From an uncultured Candidatus Planktophila sp. (lineage in GTDB: Bacteria > Actinomycetota > Actinomycetes > Nanopelagicales > Nanopelagicaceae), in contig CALJUA010000030.1 in NCBI GenBank assembly GCA_937975715.1, positions 48,681-112,680 on the forward strand: 64,000 bases of DNA, written 5' to 3'. The stretch's first letter is position 1. Each line of letters opens with the position of its first letter. Shown here in pieces: positions 1 to 8,902 of the stretch. The notes beneath the pieces are model-generated. The model ran no database searches and was not told the origin of the DNA. It saw only the letters and a list, made by a program, of their open reading frames with translations. Position numbers and translations under genes: made by a program.

Positions 1-1
1 G

Positions 2-1507
2 CCTAAGGATCCTTACGAGCAGACCAACCGTTGGACAGAGTACGGCCCAGATTTGTTCCGCCTGCAAGACCGCAAGGGCACTGATTACTTACTTGGCCCA
101 ACGCATGAAGAGATGTTTACCTTGATGGTCAAAGGTGAATATTCTTCTTATAAAGATCTTCCACTTTCCCTCTATCAGATTCAGACCAAGTACCGCGATG
201 AAGCGCGTCCACGTTCAGGAATCATCCGAGGTCGCGAATTCGTGATGAAGGATTCATACTCATTCGACCTCACCGACGAAGGATTGGTCGAGTCTTACCA
301 AAAGCACCGCGCGGCATACATCAAGACTTTTGATCGCCTGGGAATGAAGTACAACATTGTCTCTGCTGTTGCAGGTGCAATGGGTGGATCTTCATCTGAA
401 GAATTTCTAGCACCATGCCCAACTGGCGAAGATACATATGTCTTATGTCCAAGTTGTGGTTATGCAGCAAATGTTGAAGCGATGACAACAAAGGTAGCTG
501 CCGGCGATGCCTCATCAGTCGGTGCGCTAGAAGTCTTTGATTCACCAAATACTCCAACGATTGATACTTTGGTTGAGCTCCTTAATTCAAAGTTTGGTCC
601 AGGACATACCGGTGCATCAACGCTCAAGAACGTCATGTTGATGGCCGATGAGACAGCAATCTCCGTTCTTGTTCCTGGTGATCGCGAAGTCGATATCAAA
701 CGACTTCAAGCAAATATGCCAGGCGTTAATGAAATCCGTGTCTTTGAAGAACAAGATTTCGCAAAGTTCCCAGGACTTGTTAAGGGATACATCGGTCCAC
801 AGGATGCAAAGAAGAGCGGCATCGTTGTCTATGCAGATCCACGCATCGCACCAGGTACAGCCTGGATTACAGGTGCCAACGCGAAAGATAAGCATGCTCG
901 CAACGTTGTCAACGGCCGCGACTTCGAAGTCGATCATTACATCGAAGCAGTTGTTGTCCGTGAAGGCGATTCATGCCCTAAGTGCGACACCGCTGTTGTC
1001 ATTGATCGCGCTATTGAAATTGGCCATATCTTCCAACTTGGTCGCAAATATGCAGATGCACTCAATCTCACTGTTCTTGATCAGAACGGTAAGAGCCAGG
1101 TTGTCACAATGGGCTCATACGGAATCGGCGTATCTCGCGCAGTTGCTGCAATCGCAGAACAGACTCACGATGAGATTGGCCTTTCCTGGCCGGTATCTGT
1201 TGCACCCGCAAAGGTGCATGTTGTTGTCGCGGGCAAGGATGACGCACTCTTTGAGGCAGGCGAGAAGTTAGCTGCAGATCTTGAAGGTCGCGGTATCTCG
1301 GTCATGCTCGATGATCGCCGCAGCACAAGTCCAGGTGTGAAGTTCAAGGATGCTGAGCTCATTGGTATTCCGATGATTGTCGTTGTGGGCAAGGCGCTTG
1401 AAAATGGCAACGTTGAAGTGCGGGTTCGCAAGAGCGGCGAAAAGCAAGAGATTGCTGTCGGCAGTGCAGTCGAAGAAATTGCAAAGACTCTAGCAACTCT
1501 CGCATAA
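2..1507 (+). CDS. proS: Prolyl-tRNA synthetase, 5' truncated by window edge
   Basis: Charges tRNA-Pro with proline in the cytoplasm. The reading frame is open from base 2, so the true start lies upstream; the TTG at 53 is internal. The first visible residues (PKDPYEQTNRWTEYGPDLFR) belong to the class II catalytic core. Motif 2 follows (RDEARPRSGIIRGREFVMKD), then the long inserted editing domain typical of bacterial-type ProRS (roughly bases 560-1010), motif 3 (GSYGIGVSRAV), and the anticodon-binding domain beginning near AKVHVVVAG. A permease gene follows after one base, so they are probably co-transcribed. Identification is secure; only the N-terminus is missing. Confidence 0.96.
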   Translation, partial: PKDPYEQTNRWTEYGPDLFRLQDRKGTDYLLGPTHEEMFTLMVKGEYSSYKDLPLSLYQIQTKYRDEARPRSGIIRGREFVMKDSYSFDLTDEGLVESYQKHRAAYIKTFDRLGMKYNIVSAVAGAMGGSSSEEFLAPCPTGEDTYVLCPSCGYAANVEAMTTKVAAGDASSVGALEVFDSPNTPTIDTLVELLNSKFGPGHTGASTLKNVMLMADETAISVLVPGDREVDIKRLQANMPGVNEIRVFEEQDFAKFPGLVKGYIGPQDAKKSGIVVYADPRIAPGTAWITGANAKDKHARNVVNGRDFEVDHYIEAVVVREGDSCPKCDTAVVIDRAIEIGHIFQLGRKYADALNLTVLDQNGKSQVVTMGSYGIGVSRAVAAIAEQTHDEIGLSWPVSVAPAKVHVVVAGKDDALFEAGEKLAADLEGRGISVMLDDRRSTSPGVKFKDAELIGIPMIVVVGKALENGNVEVRVRKSGEKQEIAVGSAVEEIAKTLATLA

Positions 1508-1508
1508 C

Positions 1509-2288
1509 GTGTTCTACGAACTCTCTACCTTAAACGTCGCGCTCTTATTTTTGGCGATGTTTTCTGCTGGCTTTGTAGACGCAATCGCGGGCGGGGGAGG
1601 ATTGATTCAAACTCCCGCAATGTTGCTCTCTTTCCCTGATCGCAATCCAGTCTCAGTCGTAGCAACCTCAAAGACCGCAGCATTCTTCGGAACATCAACT
1701 GCCGCAATCAAATATCGCAAGTCGATTAAGACAGATCCCAAGTTATTGCTTGCGATGGTCATTCCGGCATTTGTCGGTGCATGCGGCGGAGCGCTGCTTG
1801 CATCGCATATTTCTCCCACTATTTTTAAGAGTGCGATCTTCTTTATGATGATTGCAATCTTTATCTACACATTGGCAAAGCCAGATCTTGGCAAAGTGCA
1901 TGTAGAAAAGCACTCACCAAAGAAATTGATGATCATCGGCTCTATCGCCGCAACAGCTATCGGTTTCTACGACGGACTGATTGGCCCTGGTACCGGCACG
2001 ATGTTGATGATCGCACTTGTTGCTGTTATGGGATTTGCTTTTGTTGGCGCTTCTGCGATTGCAAAGGTTGTCAATGCCACAACAAACTTGGCCTCGATTA
2101 TCGTCGTAGGTTTCCGAATCGGAATCCTCTGGAAGATTGGCCTCTTCCTAGCCATCGCCAACTTGGCCGGGGGATATTTGGGTTCACATATGGCAATTAA
2201 GAAGGGCTCGGGATTTGTTCGAGTCTTCTATTTGATTGTCACAGCACTGCTGATTTTGCGACTTGGATACTCGCTTTATATACAGTAA
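1509..2288 (+). CDS. TSUP (TauE/SafE) family membrane permease
   Basis: A 259-residue inner-membrane protein, hydrophobic over nearly its whole length, with about eight predicted helices. The N-terminal pattern AGFVDAIAGGGGLIQTP and a related glycine-rich copy near YDGLIGPGTGT in the second half are the duplicated signature of the TSUP family, which exports or imports small anions such as sulfite, sulfonates or other organosulfur compounds. The substrate cannot be read from the sequence. It starts with GTG one base after proS ends, which suggests translational coupling. About 50 bases separate it from rimP. The family call is solid and the function is open. Confidence 0.85.
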   Translation: MFYELSTLNVALLFLAMFSAGFVDAIAGGGGLIQTPAMLLSFPDRNPVSVVATSKTAAFFGTSTAAIKYRKSIKTDPKLLLAMVIPAFVGACGGALLASHISPTIFKSAIFFMMIAIFIYTLAKPDLGKVHVEKHSPKKLMIIGSIAATAIGFYDGLIGPGTGTMLMIALVAVMGFAFVGASAIAKVVNATTNLASIIVVGFRIGILWKIGLFLAIANLAGGYLGSHMAIKKGSGFVRVFYLIVTALLILRLGYSLYIQ

Positions 2289-2338
2289 ATTAAGCCACGC
2301 TTCACAATTGAATAACAACAGAATAGGACGGCAAAGCC

Positions 2339-2812
2339 ATGGCACTTAAAGACCAAATCGCAGAACTCATTACTCCAGCGCTACAACAAGCTGGATATTT
2401 CCTCGAAGACGTCAATCTCGTAACTCCAGGCAATCACCGCATTGTTACTGTCATCGTCGATGGCGAGAGTGCACTCAATCTTGATCAAGTCACCGTTGCA
2501 TCCAAGCTCGTTTCAGAGCTGATGGATGAAGCGCCATTTATGGGCGAGACACCGTTTACCCTCGAAGTCACATCGCCAGGAATCGACCGCCCACTGACAT
2601 TGCCACGCCACTTCGCAAAGAATGTCACTCGCTTGCTCAAGGTCACCAAGACCGATGGCGAAGTTGTCACAGGACGTATTGCCTCTAATACCGATGCAGA
2701 TGTCACTCTTACTGTTGCTGTTAAGAAGGAGGCAAAGGAAGTTGTCGTCGCCTTAGCCGATATCAAACGTGCTGTAGTTGAGATTGAATTCAACCGAAAG
2801 GACGAGAACTAA
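2339..2812 (+). CDS. rimP: Ribosome maturation factor RimP
   Basis: Needed for maturation of the 30S subunit; binds free 30S. The 157-residue length is normal. The N-terminal domain carries the family pattern VTSPGIDRPL near residues 79-88, followed by the C-terminal SH3-like domain (TGRIASNTDADVTLTV). It opens the rimP-nusA-infB-rbfA-truB-ribF translation/RNA cluster. It ends one base before nusA begins, the usual arrangement. ATG 2339 gives the full N-terminal domain; an AGGA lies 11 bases upstream. Confidence 0.94.
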   Translation: MALKDQIAELITPALQQAGYFLEDVNLVTPGNHRIVTVIVDGESALNLDQVTVASKLVSELMDEAPFMGETPFTLEVTSPGIDRPLTLPRHFAKNVTRLLKVTKTDGEVVTGRIASNTDADVTLTVAVKKEAKEVVVALADIKRAVVEIEFNRKDEN

Positions 2813-2813
2813 C

Positions 2814-3788
2814 ATGCATGTTGAAATGGAAGCTCTCGTTGCTCTCACCACTGAAAAGGGCATGTCCCTCGAGCAACTTATCCAAGCAATCGAAGCTGGA
2901 GTACTGACTGCTTATAACGAGACAGCGGAGCCAAACCGATACGCGCAAGCAAAGCTCAATCGCGAAACCGGCGAAATTCAAATCATCATTCCTGAATTCA
3001 ATGAGATGGGCGAACGCATCGCTGAGAAAGTTGATGAACCAGAAGGATTTGGCCGCACTATTACCTCAACTGCACGACAAGTTATTAAGCAGGCGATGCG
3101 CGCAACAAATGATGCTGAGATCGTGGGGGAGTTCACCGCATCTGTCGGCGATGTTATCTCTGGCGTAATTCAACAAGGTCGCGATCCCAAAATGATCAAT
3201 GTCAACCTTGGTCGCATCGAAGGACGCATTCCGCCACAGGAACAAGTTCCAGGTGAGGTCTACGAACACGGTGCACGCATCAAATGTTTCGTTGTTGAAG
3301 TAAAGCAAGGCATGAAGGGGCCAGAGATTATGTTGTCTCGTAGCCACCCAGGTCTTGTCAAGCAATTATTTGCTCTTGAAGTTCCAGAAGTGAAAGATGG
3401 CATCGTCGAGATCATGGGCGTAGCCCGTGAAGCCGGTCACCGCACGAAGATTGCGGTGCGTTCGCATCGCGCAGGTGTTTCACCAAAGGGCTCATTGATT
3501 GGCCCAATGGGTGCACGTTCGCGAGCCGTGATGGATGAACTCAATGGCGAGAAGATTGACATCGTGGATTACGACGAAGATCCAGCAAAGTACGTGGCAC
3601 ATGCGCTTGCACCTGCAAAGGTAAGCAAGGTCGAGATTGTTGACCTTGATGCTCGCAGCGCCAAAGTAGTAGTTCCTGATTACCAGCTCTCATTGGCTAT
3701 CGGAAAAGATGGGCAGAATGCCCGCCTTGCAGCCCGCCTTACCGGCTGGCGCATTGATATCCACCCAGACGCTCCCACAGCGGAATAG
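2814..3788 (+). CDS. nusA: Transcription termination/antitermination factor NusA
   Basis: Binds RNA polymerase and nascent RNA to control pausing, termination and rRNA antitermination. The 324-residue protein has the N-terminal polymerase-binding domain (about 1-110), an S1 domain (SVGDVISGVIQQG onward) and two KH domains, including GPMGARSRAVMDELNGEKID and AIGKDGQNARLAARLTGW. It lacks the acidic repeats found in enterobacterial NusA, as usual in actinobacteria. The frame stays open upstream to 2778, but ATG 2814 lies one base after the rimP stop, is preceded by AAGGACGAG, and gives the expected N-terminus. Confidence 0.95.
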   Translation: MHVEMEALVALTTEKGMSLEQLIQAIEAGVLTAYNETAEPNRYAQAKLNRETGEIQIIIPEFNEMGERIAEKVDEPEGFGRTITSTARQVIKQAMRATNDAEIVGEFTASVGDVISGVIQQGRDPKMINVNLGRIEGRIPPQEQVPGEVYEHGARIKCFVVEVKQGMKGPEIMLSRSHPGLVKQLFALEVPEVKDGIVEIMGVAREAGHRTKIAVRSHRAGVSPKGSLIGPMGARSRAVMDELNGEKIDIVDYDEDPAKYVAHALAPAKVSKVEIVDLDARSAKVVVPDYQLSLAIGKDGQNARLAARLTGWRIDIHPDAPTAE

Positions 3789-3932
3789 GAAATTGAAGGG
3801 TGTTTCGGTAGACTCACCCCAGTTAATTACATATTCGCAGTGAATGTGTAAAGAAATGGATGCGAAAGATATGAAGCAAAAATGAGCTTGTTCACATCAT
3901 GAGGTTCGACAACTAGGGCTCGCATCCCACAA

Positions 3933-3938
3933 TAGAAT
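3933..3938 (+). promoter_or_regulatory. Possible -10 element upstream of infB
   Basis: The hexamer TAGAAT lies 23 bases before the infB GTG, inside a 173-base gap that is larger than others in this cluster. No convincing -35 was found. The gap also holds a GGGTG/CACCC inverted repeat near 3800-3820. Low certainty. Confidence 0.35.
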
Positions 3939-3961
3939 TTGCGGGCCAAGACAGGAGAAAT

Positions 3962-6634
3962 GTGTCAAAGGTCCGTGTACATGAGTTGGCAAAACAACTC
4001 GGTATGGAAAGCAAGGAAGTCCTTGCAAAGTTACAAGAACTCGGCGAATTCGTCCGATCAGCATCATCAACAGTTGAGCCACCGGTTGCCCGCAAGTTAA
4101 TTGCGCTCTATCCCGATGCAAAGCCAGCTGAAGAGAAGAAGCCTGTAAAGAAAGCTGCAGCCAAAAAAGCTGTTGCAGCAAAGCCAGAGGTAAATCCAGA
4201 ACTTGCAGCTGAACTTGCTGCAGAGCTCGGTGTAGACCTCGCGGCGTTAAAGGCATCTCGCGAAGCAGAACAAGCAGCAGCTGCTGCAGCTGCAGCAACA
4301 CCAGAATCACCAGTGGCTCCAACCACTCCACCAGTTCCAGGTGCACCAGCTGCTCCTCGTCCAGGTAACAATCCATTCTCAGCAGGAGCGGCAGTTCCAC
4401 GTCCTCCTCGTCCAGGTAACAATCCATTCTCAACAGGTGGCGCAGTTCCGCGTCCACCGCAGCGACCAATGGGTGCTGCACGTCCAGGTGCACCACGTCC
4501 CGGCGCACCTCGTCCAGGTTTTGCTGCACGTCCAGGTGCACCACGTCCAGCAGGAGCAGGCGGTCCAGGTCGTCCAGGTTTTGCACCACGTCCAGCAGGA
4601 GCAGGTGCACCAGCATCAGGTCCATATCGTTCTTCAGGTCCATCTACTGGTGGAGCTCCACGTCCCGGCGGTCCAGGTCGTCCAGGCGGAGGTCCCGGCG
4701 GTCGCGGATCTGCAGCAGGTGCATTCGGTAAAGGAAAGTCTTCAAAGCGTAAGCAGAAGTCGAGAAAGGCTCTTCGCGAAGAGTTCGACAATATGCAAGC
4801 ACCACAACTTGGTGGCGCAGTTATTCCTCACGGTGATGGCAATACAAAGATTCGCATGCGTCGCGGTTCATCGCTGGCAGATTTCGCCGAGAAAATTGGT
4901 GCAGATCCAGCAGCGCTAGTTTCAGCGCTCTTCCATCTTGGTGAGATGGTGACTGCAACTCAATCAGTGGATGCAGATACCTTCGAAATTCTTGGTGCCC
5001 AACTTAAGTACCAGATCGAAATTGTTTCTCCAGAAGATGAAGATCGTGAGCTCCTTCAGGACTTCGATATCGATTTGGCTCAAGAGCTAGCCGATGTTGA
5101 TCCAAATGATCTCGTTGCTCGTCCACCAGTTGTGACTGTTATGGGTCACGTCGATCACGGTAAGACTTCGCTTCTCGATGCGATACGTAAGACTGAGGTC
5201 ATCAAGGGCGAAGCAGGCGGAATCACACAGCACATTGGTGCATATCAAATTCACCATGATCACGATGGCGTTAACCGCGCAATTACATTTATCGATACAC
5301 CGGGTCACGAAGCCTTTACCGCTATGCGTGCTCGTGGTGCGAAGGTAACTGACATTGCCGTTCTCGTTGTCGCAGCAGACGACGGAATCATGCCTCAGAC
5401 AATTGAAGCGCTTAACCACGCTCAAGCAGCTGATGTTCCAATCGTTGTTGCAGTTAACAAGATTGATAAGGAAGGTGCGAACCCAGATAAGGTCCGCCAG
5501 CAGTTGACCGAGTACAACCTCATCGCTGAGGAGTACGGCGGAGACACAATCTTCGTAAATGTCTCTGCAAAGCAGGGCAAGGGTGTCGATGATTTGATTG
5601 ACTCTATTCTCCTTACAGCAGATGCTGCTATCGATCTTCGTGCAATTGCAGAAGATGATGCTCGTGGTGTTGCTATTGAAGCTCACCTCGATCGTGGTCG
5701 CGGACCAGTTGCTACTGTGCTTGTTCAGCGCGGTACTCTGAAGGTCGGAGATGCAATCGTTGCCGGTGGTTCATTTGGTCGCGTTCGTGCGATGCTCGAT
5801 GAGCATGGTGAGAATGTCACTGAGGCAGGACCATCTCGTCCAGTTCAGGTACTCGGATTCACTTCCGTTCCAAATGCTGGCGATACATTCCTTGTCGCAG
5901 AAGATGACCGTACTGCTCGTCAGATTGCTGAGAAGCGTCAGGCTGCAGAGCGCAATGCTCAGCTTGCAAAGGCTCGCAAGAAGGTCTCACTCGAAGACTT
6001 CATGGAACAGTCCAAGATCTCTACGCTCAACCTTATTCTCAAGGGCGACGTATCAGGTTCTGTGGAAGCTCTCGAAGATGCGCTTATGCAGCTTGATGTC
6101 GGAGCTGAAGTTGATCTTCGAGTTATCCACCGTGGCGTCGGTGCAATTACCAAGAGCGATATCACTCTTGCATCTGCATCAACTGCTGTTGTTATCGGCT
6201 TTAACGTTAAGCCAGAACCACAGACAGCAATCTTCGCTGATCAAGAAGGCGTCGAAGTTCGCTTCTACTCTGTTATCTACAACGCAATCGAAGAAATCGA
6301 GCTCTCACTTAAGGGTCTCCTTAAGCCAGAGTACGAAGAGGTTGTATTGGGTACCGCAGAAGTACGCGATCTCTTCAAGTCTTCAAAGGTCGGAACTATC
6401 GCTGGTTCACTTGTACAAAGCGGAATCATTCGACGCAATGCAAAGGCACGAGTTATTCGTGGCGGAGCAACAATTGCCGAGAGCGTCACAATCGAATCGC
6501 TCAAGCGATTTAAGGATGATGCAACTGAGGTCCGCGAGGGTTACGAGTGCGGTATCGGCGTAGGTAAGGGTGCTGACCTACAGGTCGGAGACATCATTGA
6601 GGTCTTCGAGATGCAAGAGAAGAAGCGCGCATAA
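3962..6634 (+). CDS. infB: Translation initiation factor IF-2
   Basis: GTPase that delivers initiator tRNA to the 30S subunit and promotes subunit joining. The 890 residues comprise an N-terminal IF2N helix-turn domain (SKVRVHELAKQLGMESKEVL), a low-complexity Ala/Pro/Gly/Arg linker (about 50-265), a second IF2N region, the G domain with G1 GHVDHGKT at 395-402, DTPGH at 445-449 and NKID at 499-502, then domains II-IV. GTG 3962 is preceded by AGGAG at a good distance. ylxR, which normally sits between nusA and infB, is absent. The linker contains a 51-base DNA repeat. Confidence 0.97.
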   Translation: MSKVRVHELAKQLGMESKEVLAKLQELGEFVRSASSTVEPPVARKLIALYPDAKPAEEKKPVKKAAAKKAVAAKPEVNPELAAELAAELGVDLAALKASREAEQAAAAAAAATPESPVAPTTPPVPGAPAAPRPGNNPFSAGAAVPRPPRPGNNPFSTGGAVPRPPQRPMGAARPGAPRPGAPRPGFAARPGAPRPAGAGGPGRPGFAPRPAGAGAPASGPYRSSGPSTGGAPRPGGPGRPGGGPGGRGSAAGAFGKGKSSKRKQKSRKALREEFDNMQAPQLGGAVIPHGDGNTKIRMRRGSSLADFAEKIGADPAALVSALFHLGEMVTATQSVDADTFEILGAQLKYQIEIVSPEDEDRELLQDFDIDLAQELADVDPNDLVARPPVVTVMGHVDHGKTSLLDAIRKTEVIKGEAGGITQHIGAYQIHHDHDGVNRAITFIDTPGHEAFTAMRARGAKVTDIAVLVVAADDGIMPQTIEALNHAQAADVPIVVAVNKIDKEGANPDKVRQQLTEYNLIAEEYGGDTIFVNVSAKQGKGVDDLIDSILLTADAAIDLRAIAEDDARGVAIEAHLDRGRGPVATVLVQRGTLKVGDAIVAGGSFGRVRAMLDEHGENVTEAGPSRPVQVLGFTSVPNAGDTFLVAEDDRTARQIAEKRQAAERNAQLAKARKKVSLEDFMEQSKISTLNLILKGDVSGSVEALEDALMQLDVGAEVDLRVIHRGVGAITKSDITLASASTAVVIGFNVKPEPQTAIFADQEGVEVRFYSVIYNAIEEIELSLKGLLKPEYEEVVLGTAEVRDLFKSSKVGTIAGSLVQSGIIRRNAKARVIRGGATIAESVTIESLKRFKDDATEVREGYECGIGVGKGADLQVGDIIEVFEMQEKKRA
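4355..4432 (+). repeat. 51-base-period tandem repeat in the infB linker
   Basis: A 27-base identical segment occurs at 4355-4381 and 4406-4432, a spacing of 51 bases or 17 codons. It encodes a repeated PRPGNNPFS unit. Shorter GRPG/APRPG repeats follow to about 4700. The repeat keeps the reading frame, so its copy number could vary without breaking the gene. Confidence 0.8.
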
Positions 6635-6637
6635 CTC

Positions 6638-7108
6638 ATGGGAAAGAATCACCGCAGCGATAAAGTTGCAGACCGCATCAAGGTTGTAGTCGCACAGCTA
6701 CTTGAGACGAAGATTAAAGATCCTCGTCTCGGCTTTGTCACTATTACCGATGCGCGCGTGACTGGAGATCTCCAGCATGCCTCGATTTTCTACACCGTCT
6801 TTGGTGAAGATGATGAGCGCTCTGCAACTGCTGCGGCTCTTGAATCAGCAAAGGGCGTTATCCGCTCTGCTGTTGGAAAAGATCTCGGAACTCGCATCAC
6901 TCCAACTCTTGAATTCATTCTCGATGGGCTGCCAGAGTCAGCTCGCGCGATGGACACACTCCTTAATAAGGTGCACGAGCTCGATGCACAGGTTGCCAAG
7001 GCTCGTGAAGGTGCCAAGCCTGTAGTTGAAGACGCTTACAAGCAGCCTCGGCCAATTTCAAATGACGCGCATGCCCAAGGTCATCGCGATATTGACGACG
7101 AAGAATAA
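6638..7108 (+). CDS. rbfA: Ribosome-binding factor A
   Basis: Binds the 30S subunit during late maturation of 16S rRNA and helps in cold adaptation. The protein has 156 residues: a KH-like fold (RSDKVADRIKVVVAQLLETK, then DPRLGFVTITDARVTGDLQHA and LGTRITPTLEFILD), followed by a charged C-terminal tail of about 40 residues that is longer than the core family. It starts three bases after infB. In many actinobacteria a DHH phosphoesterase gene (nrnA) follows; here truB follows directly. Confidence 0.95.
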   Translation: MGKNHRSDKVADRIKVVVAQLLETKIKDPRLGFVTITDARVTGDLQHASIFYTVFGEDDERSATAAALESAKGVIRSAVGKDLGTRITPTLEFILDGLPESARAMDTLLNKVHELDAQVAKAREGAKPVVEDAYKQPRPISNDAHAQGHRDIDDEE

Positions 7109-7120
7109 TTCCAAGGAAAC

Positions 7121-7996
7121 ATGTCTGACGGATTCTTGGTGGTTGATAAAGCCCCAGGTATGACTAGCCATGATGTTGTGGCAATCGGTCGCCGTGCACT
7201 GAACACTCGCAAGGTTGGCCACGCTGGCACTCTCGATCCGATGGCTACCGGAGTCCTCGTTCTTGGCTTCAACAACGGAACACGTCTACTTCAGTACATC
7301 ACCGATGGCGATAAGAGCTACACCGCAACTATCGTGCTTGGCTCATCAACAACAACTGATGATCATGAAGGTGAAATTACCTCGACCGCTGATGCATCAC
7401 AGGTCAGCGATGAAGATATCAAGCGAATTCTTGCCACAATGGTCGGCGAAATCATGCAGCGCCCTACAAATGTCTCCGCAATCAAGGTAGATGGAAAGCG
7501 CGCCTACGACCGTGCGCGTTCGGGGGAGGAGTTCGAACTCCCTGCTCGCAAAGTCAACATCTCTCAATTGGATGTACTCAATATTCGACATAAAGATGCG
7601 ACGACTCTCGTTGATATTGCAGTCACATGTTCTGCCGGCACTTACATCCGTGCAATTGCTCGTGACTTGGGTGCAGAGCTAAAGGTTGGTGGCCATCTCA
7701 ACGTATTACGTCGTACTCGAGTTGCAGGCTTTACTCTCGATCAAGCCATCGGCGTAGACCAACTCAAAGGCGGCAATGTAAAGACTCTCGATCTAGCCGA
7801 TGTCGCGCGCGCAACTTTCCCAGTCCGTGAACTAGACCTGGAAGAAGTCAACGAGCTCTCATTCGGCCGTCCACTCAGTTCAAACCCAAGCGATGAGTTA
7901 TTTGCAGCGCTATCTCCTGATAACCGGCTGATTGCACTATTGAAGAATGCATCAGATAAAGCGAAACCACTCGCGGTTTTTGCAGCGGCGAACTAG
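7121..7996 (+). CDS. truB: tRNA pseudouridine(55) synthase TruB
   Basis: Converts U55 of the tRNA T-loop to pseudouridine. The 291 residues begin with GFLVVDKAPGMTSHDVV, and the catalytic aspartate is D39 in HAGTLDPMATG. Further family motifs are YDRARSGEEFELPARKV and CSAGTYIRAIARDLG. The C-terminal part is the short actinobacterial type. ATG 7121 is preceded by AAGGA at suitable spacing. It lies between rbfA and ribF, as is usual. Confidence 0.96.
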   Translation: MSDGFLVVDKAPGMTSHDVVAIGRRALNTRKVGHAGTLDPMATGVLVLGFNNGTRLLQYITDGDKSYTATIVLGSSTTTDDHEGEITSTADASQVSDEDIKRILATMVGEIMQRPTNVSAIKVDGKRAYDRARSGEEFELPARKVNISQLDVLNIRHKDATTLVDIAVTCSAGTYIRAIARDLGAELKVGGHLNVLRRTRVAGFTLDQAIGVDQLKGGNVKTLDLADVARATFPVRELDLEEVNELSFGRPLSSNPSDELFAALSPDNRLIALLKNASDKAKPLAVFAAAN

Positions 7997-8014
7997 GTAA
8001 GGCAAGATTCACCT

Positions 8015-8902
8015 ATGAGCGCGTCCACCGTAGTAGTCATCGGAGTCTTCGATGGCGTTCATAAGGGACATCAAGCTCTGCTCAATCGCGCTAAAGATAT
8101 TGCCGATGGTCGCCCCATTGTTGCGCTCACTTTTGACCCACACCCTCGCACAGTCTTTGCTCCAGATTCAGTTCCACCAATGCTCACCACTTTGGCAGAC
8201 CGTGTTGAGCTTCTGAAGATTCATAATGCAGATCAAGTAGCGGTGATGAAGTTCAACGAGCAATTCGCAGCGATGTCACCAGAAGATTTCGTGAAGAACA
8301 TCCTGGTAGATCAACTTCATGTAAGTACGGTCATCGTCGGAAAGAACTTCACCTATGGCGCTAAAGCTGCCGGCAACGTCGATTCTTTAATTAAGGATGG
8401 CTTGAAGTACAACTTCACTGTTGACGTACAAGAGTTAGCCGGGGGAGAAGAACCAATCTCTTCTTCTCGCATCCGCAACTTAGTGATGGAAGGCAAAGTC
8501 GAAGAGGCTCGCACACTTCTATCTCGCCCGCACCGACTGGATGGCGTTGTTGTCCATGGCGAAAAGCGTGGTCGTGAGATTGGTTATCCCACTGCAAACA
8601 TTGGCAAGATCGATGGTCAGACTATTCCTGCAGACGGTATCTATGCCGGATGGCTTACCGTTGGAATTAACTTTTGGCCGGCTGCAATTTCTATCGGTAC
8701 CAACCCAACATTCGAAGGTGACCGAGGTCGTCAGGTTGAGGCCTACGCGTTAGATCAACAAGGTTTAGATTTGTACGACAAGGCTGCATCAGTTGAGTTC
8801 GGCTGGTACTTGCGACCAACCTTGAAGTTCAATGGACTCGACGAGCTATTGGTTCAGATGAAGAAGGATTGCGATGAAGCGCGCAGGCTTACAGAGAATT
8901 AG
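8015..8902 (+). CDS. ribF: Bifunctional riboflavin kinase/FAD synthetase
   Basis: Phosphorylates riboflavin to FMN and adenylylates FMN to FAD. The 295-residue protein has an N-terminal nucleotidyltransferase domain (GVFDGVHKGHQALL at residues 10-23, and SSSRIRNLVMEGKVEEA) and a C-terminal riboflavin kinase domain (REIGYPTANI, ADGIYAGW, SIGTNPTF). The start has no clear Shine-Dalgarno, and an AAGAT block lies just upstream, so initiation may be leaderless. The last 29 bases overlap the start of the downstream secreted-protein gene. Confidence 0.95.
   Translation: MSASTVVVIGVFDGVHKGHQALLNRAKDIADGRPIVALTFDPHPRTVFAPDSVPPMLTTLADRVELLKIHNADQVAVMKFNEQFAAMSPEDFVKNILVDQLHVSTVIVGKNFTYGAKAAGNVDSLIKDGLKYNFTVDVQELAGGEEPISSSRIRNLVMEGKVEEARTLLSRPHRLDGVVVHGEKRGREIGYPTANIGKIDGQTIPADGIYAGWLTVGINFWPAAISIGTNPTFEGDRGRQVEAYALDQQGLDLYDKAASVEFGWYLRPTLKFNGLDELLVQMKKDCDEARRLTEN

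Noticed and set aside
3897..4791. Long open frames of up to about 250 codons on the minus strand opposite the infB linker
   Set aside because: They are produced by the repeated GC-rich codons of the Pro/Gly/Ala linker. Their translations are low-complexity, and infB itself is certain.
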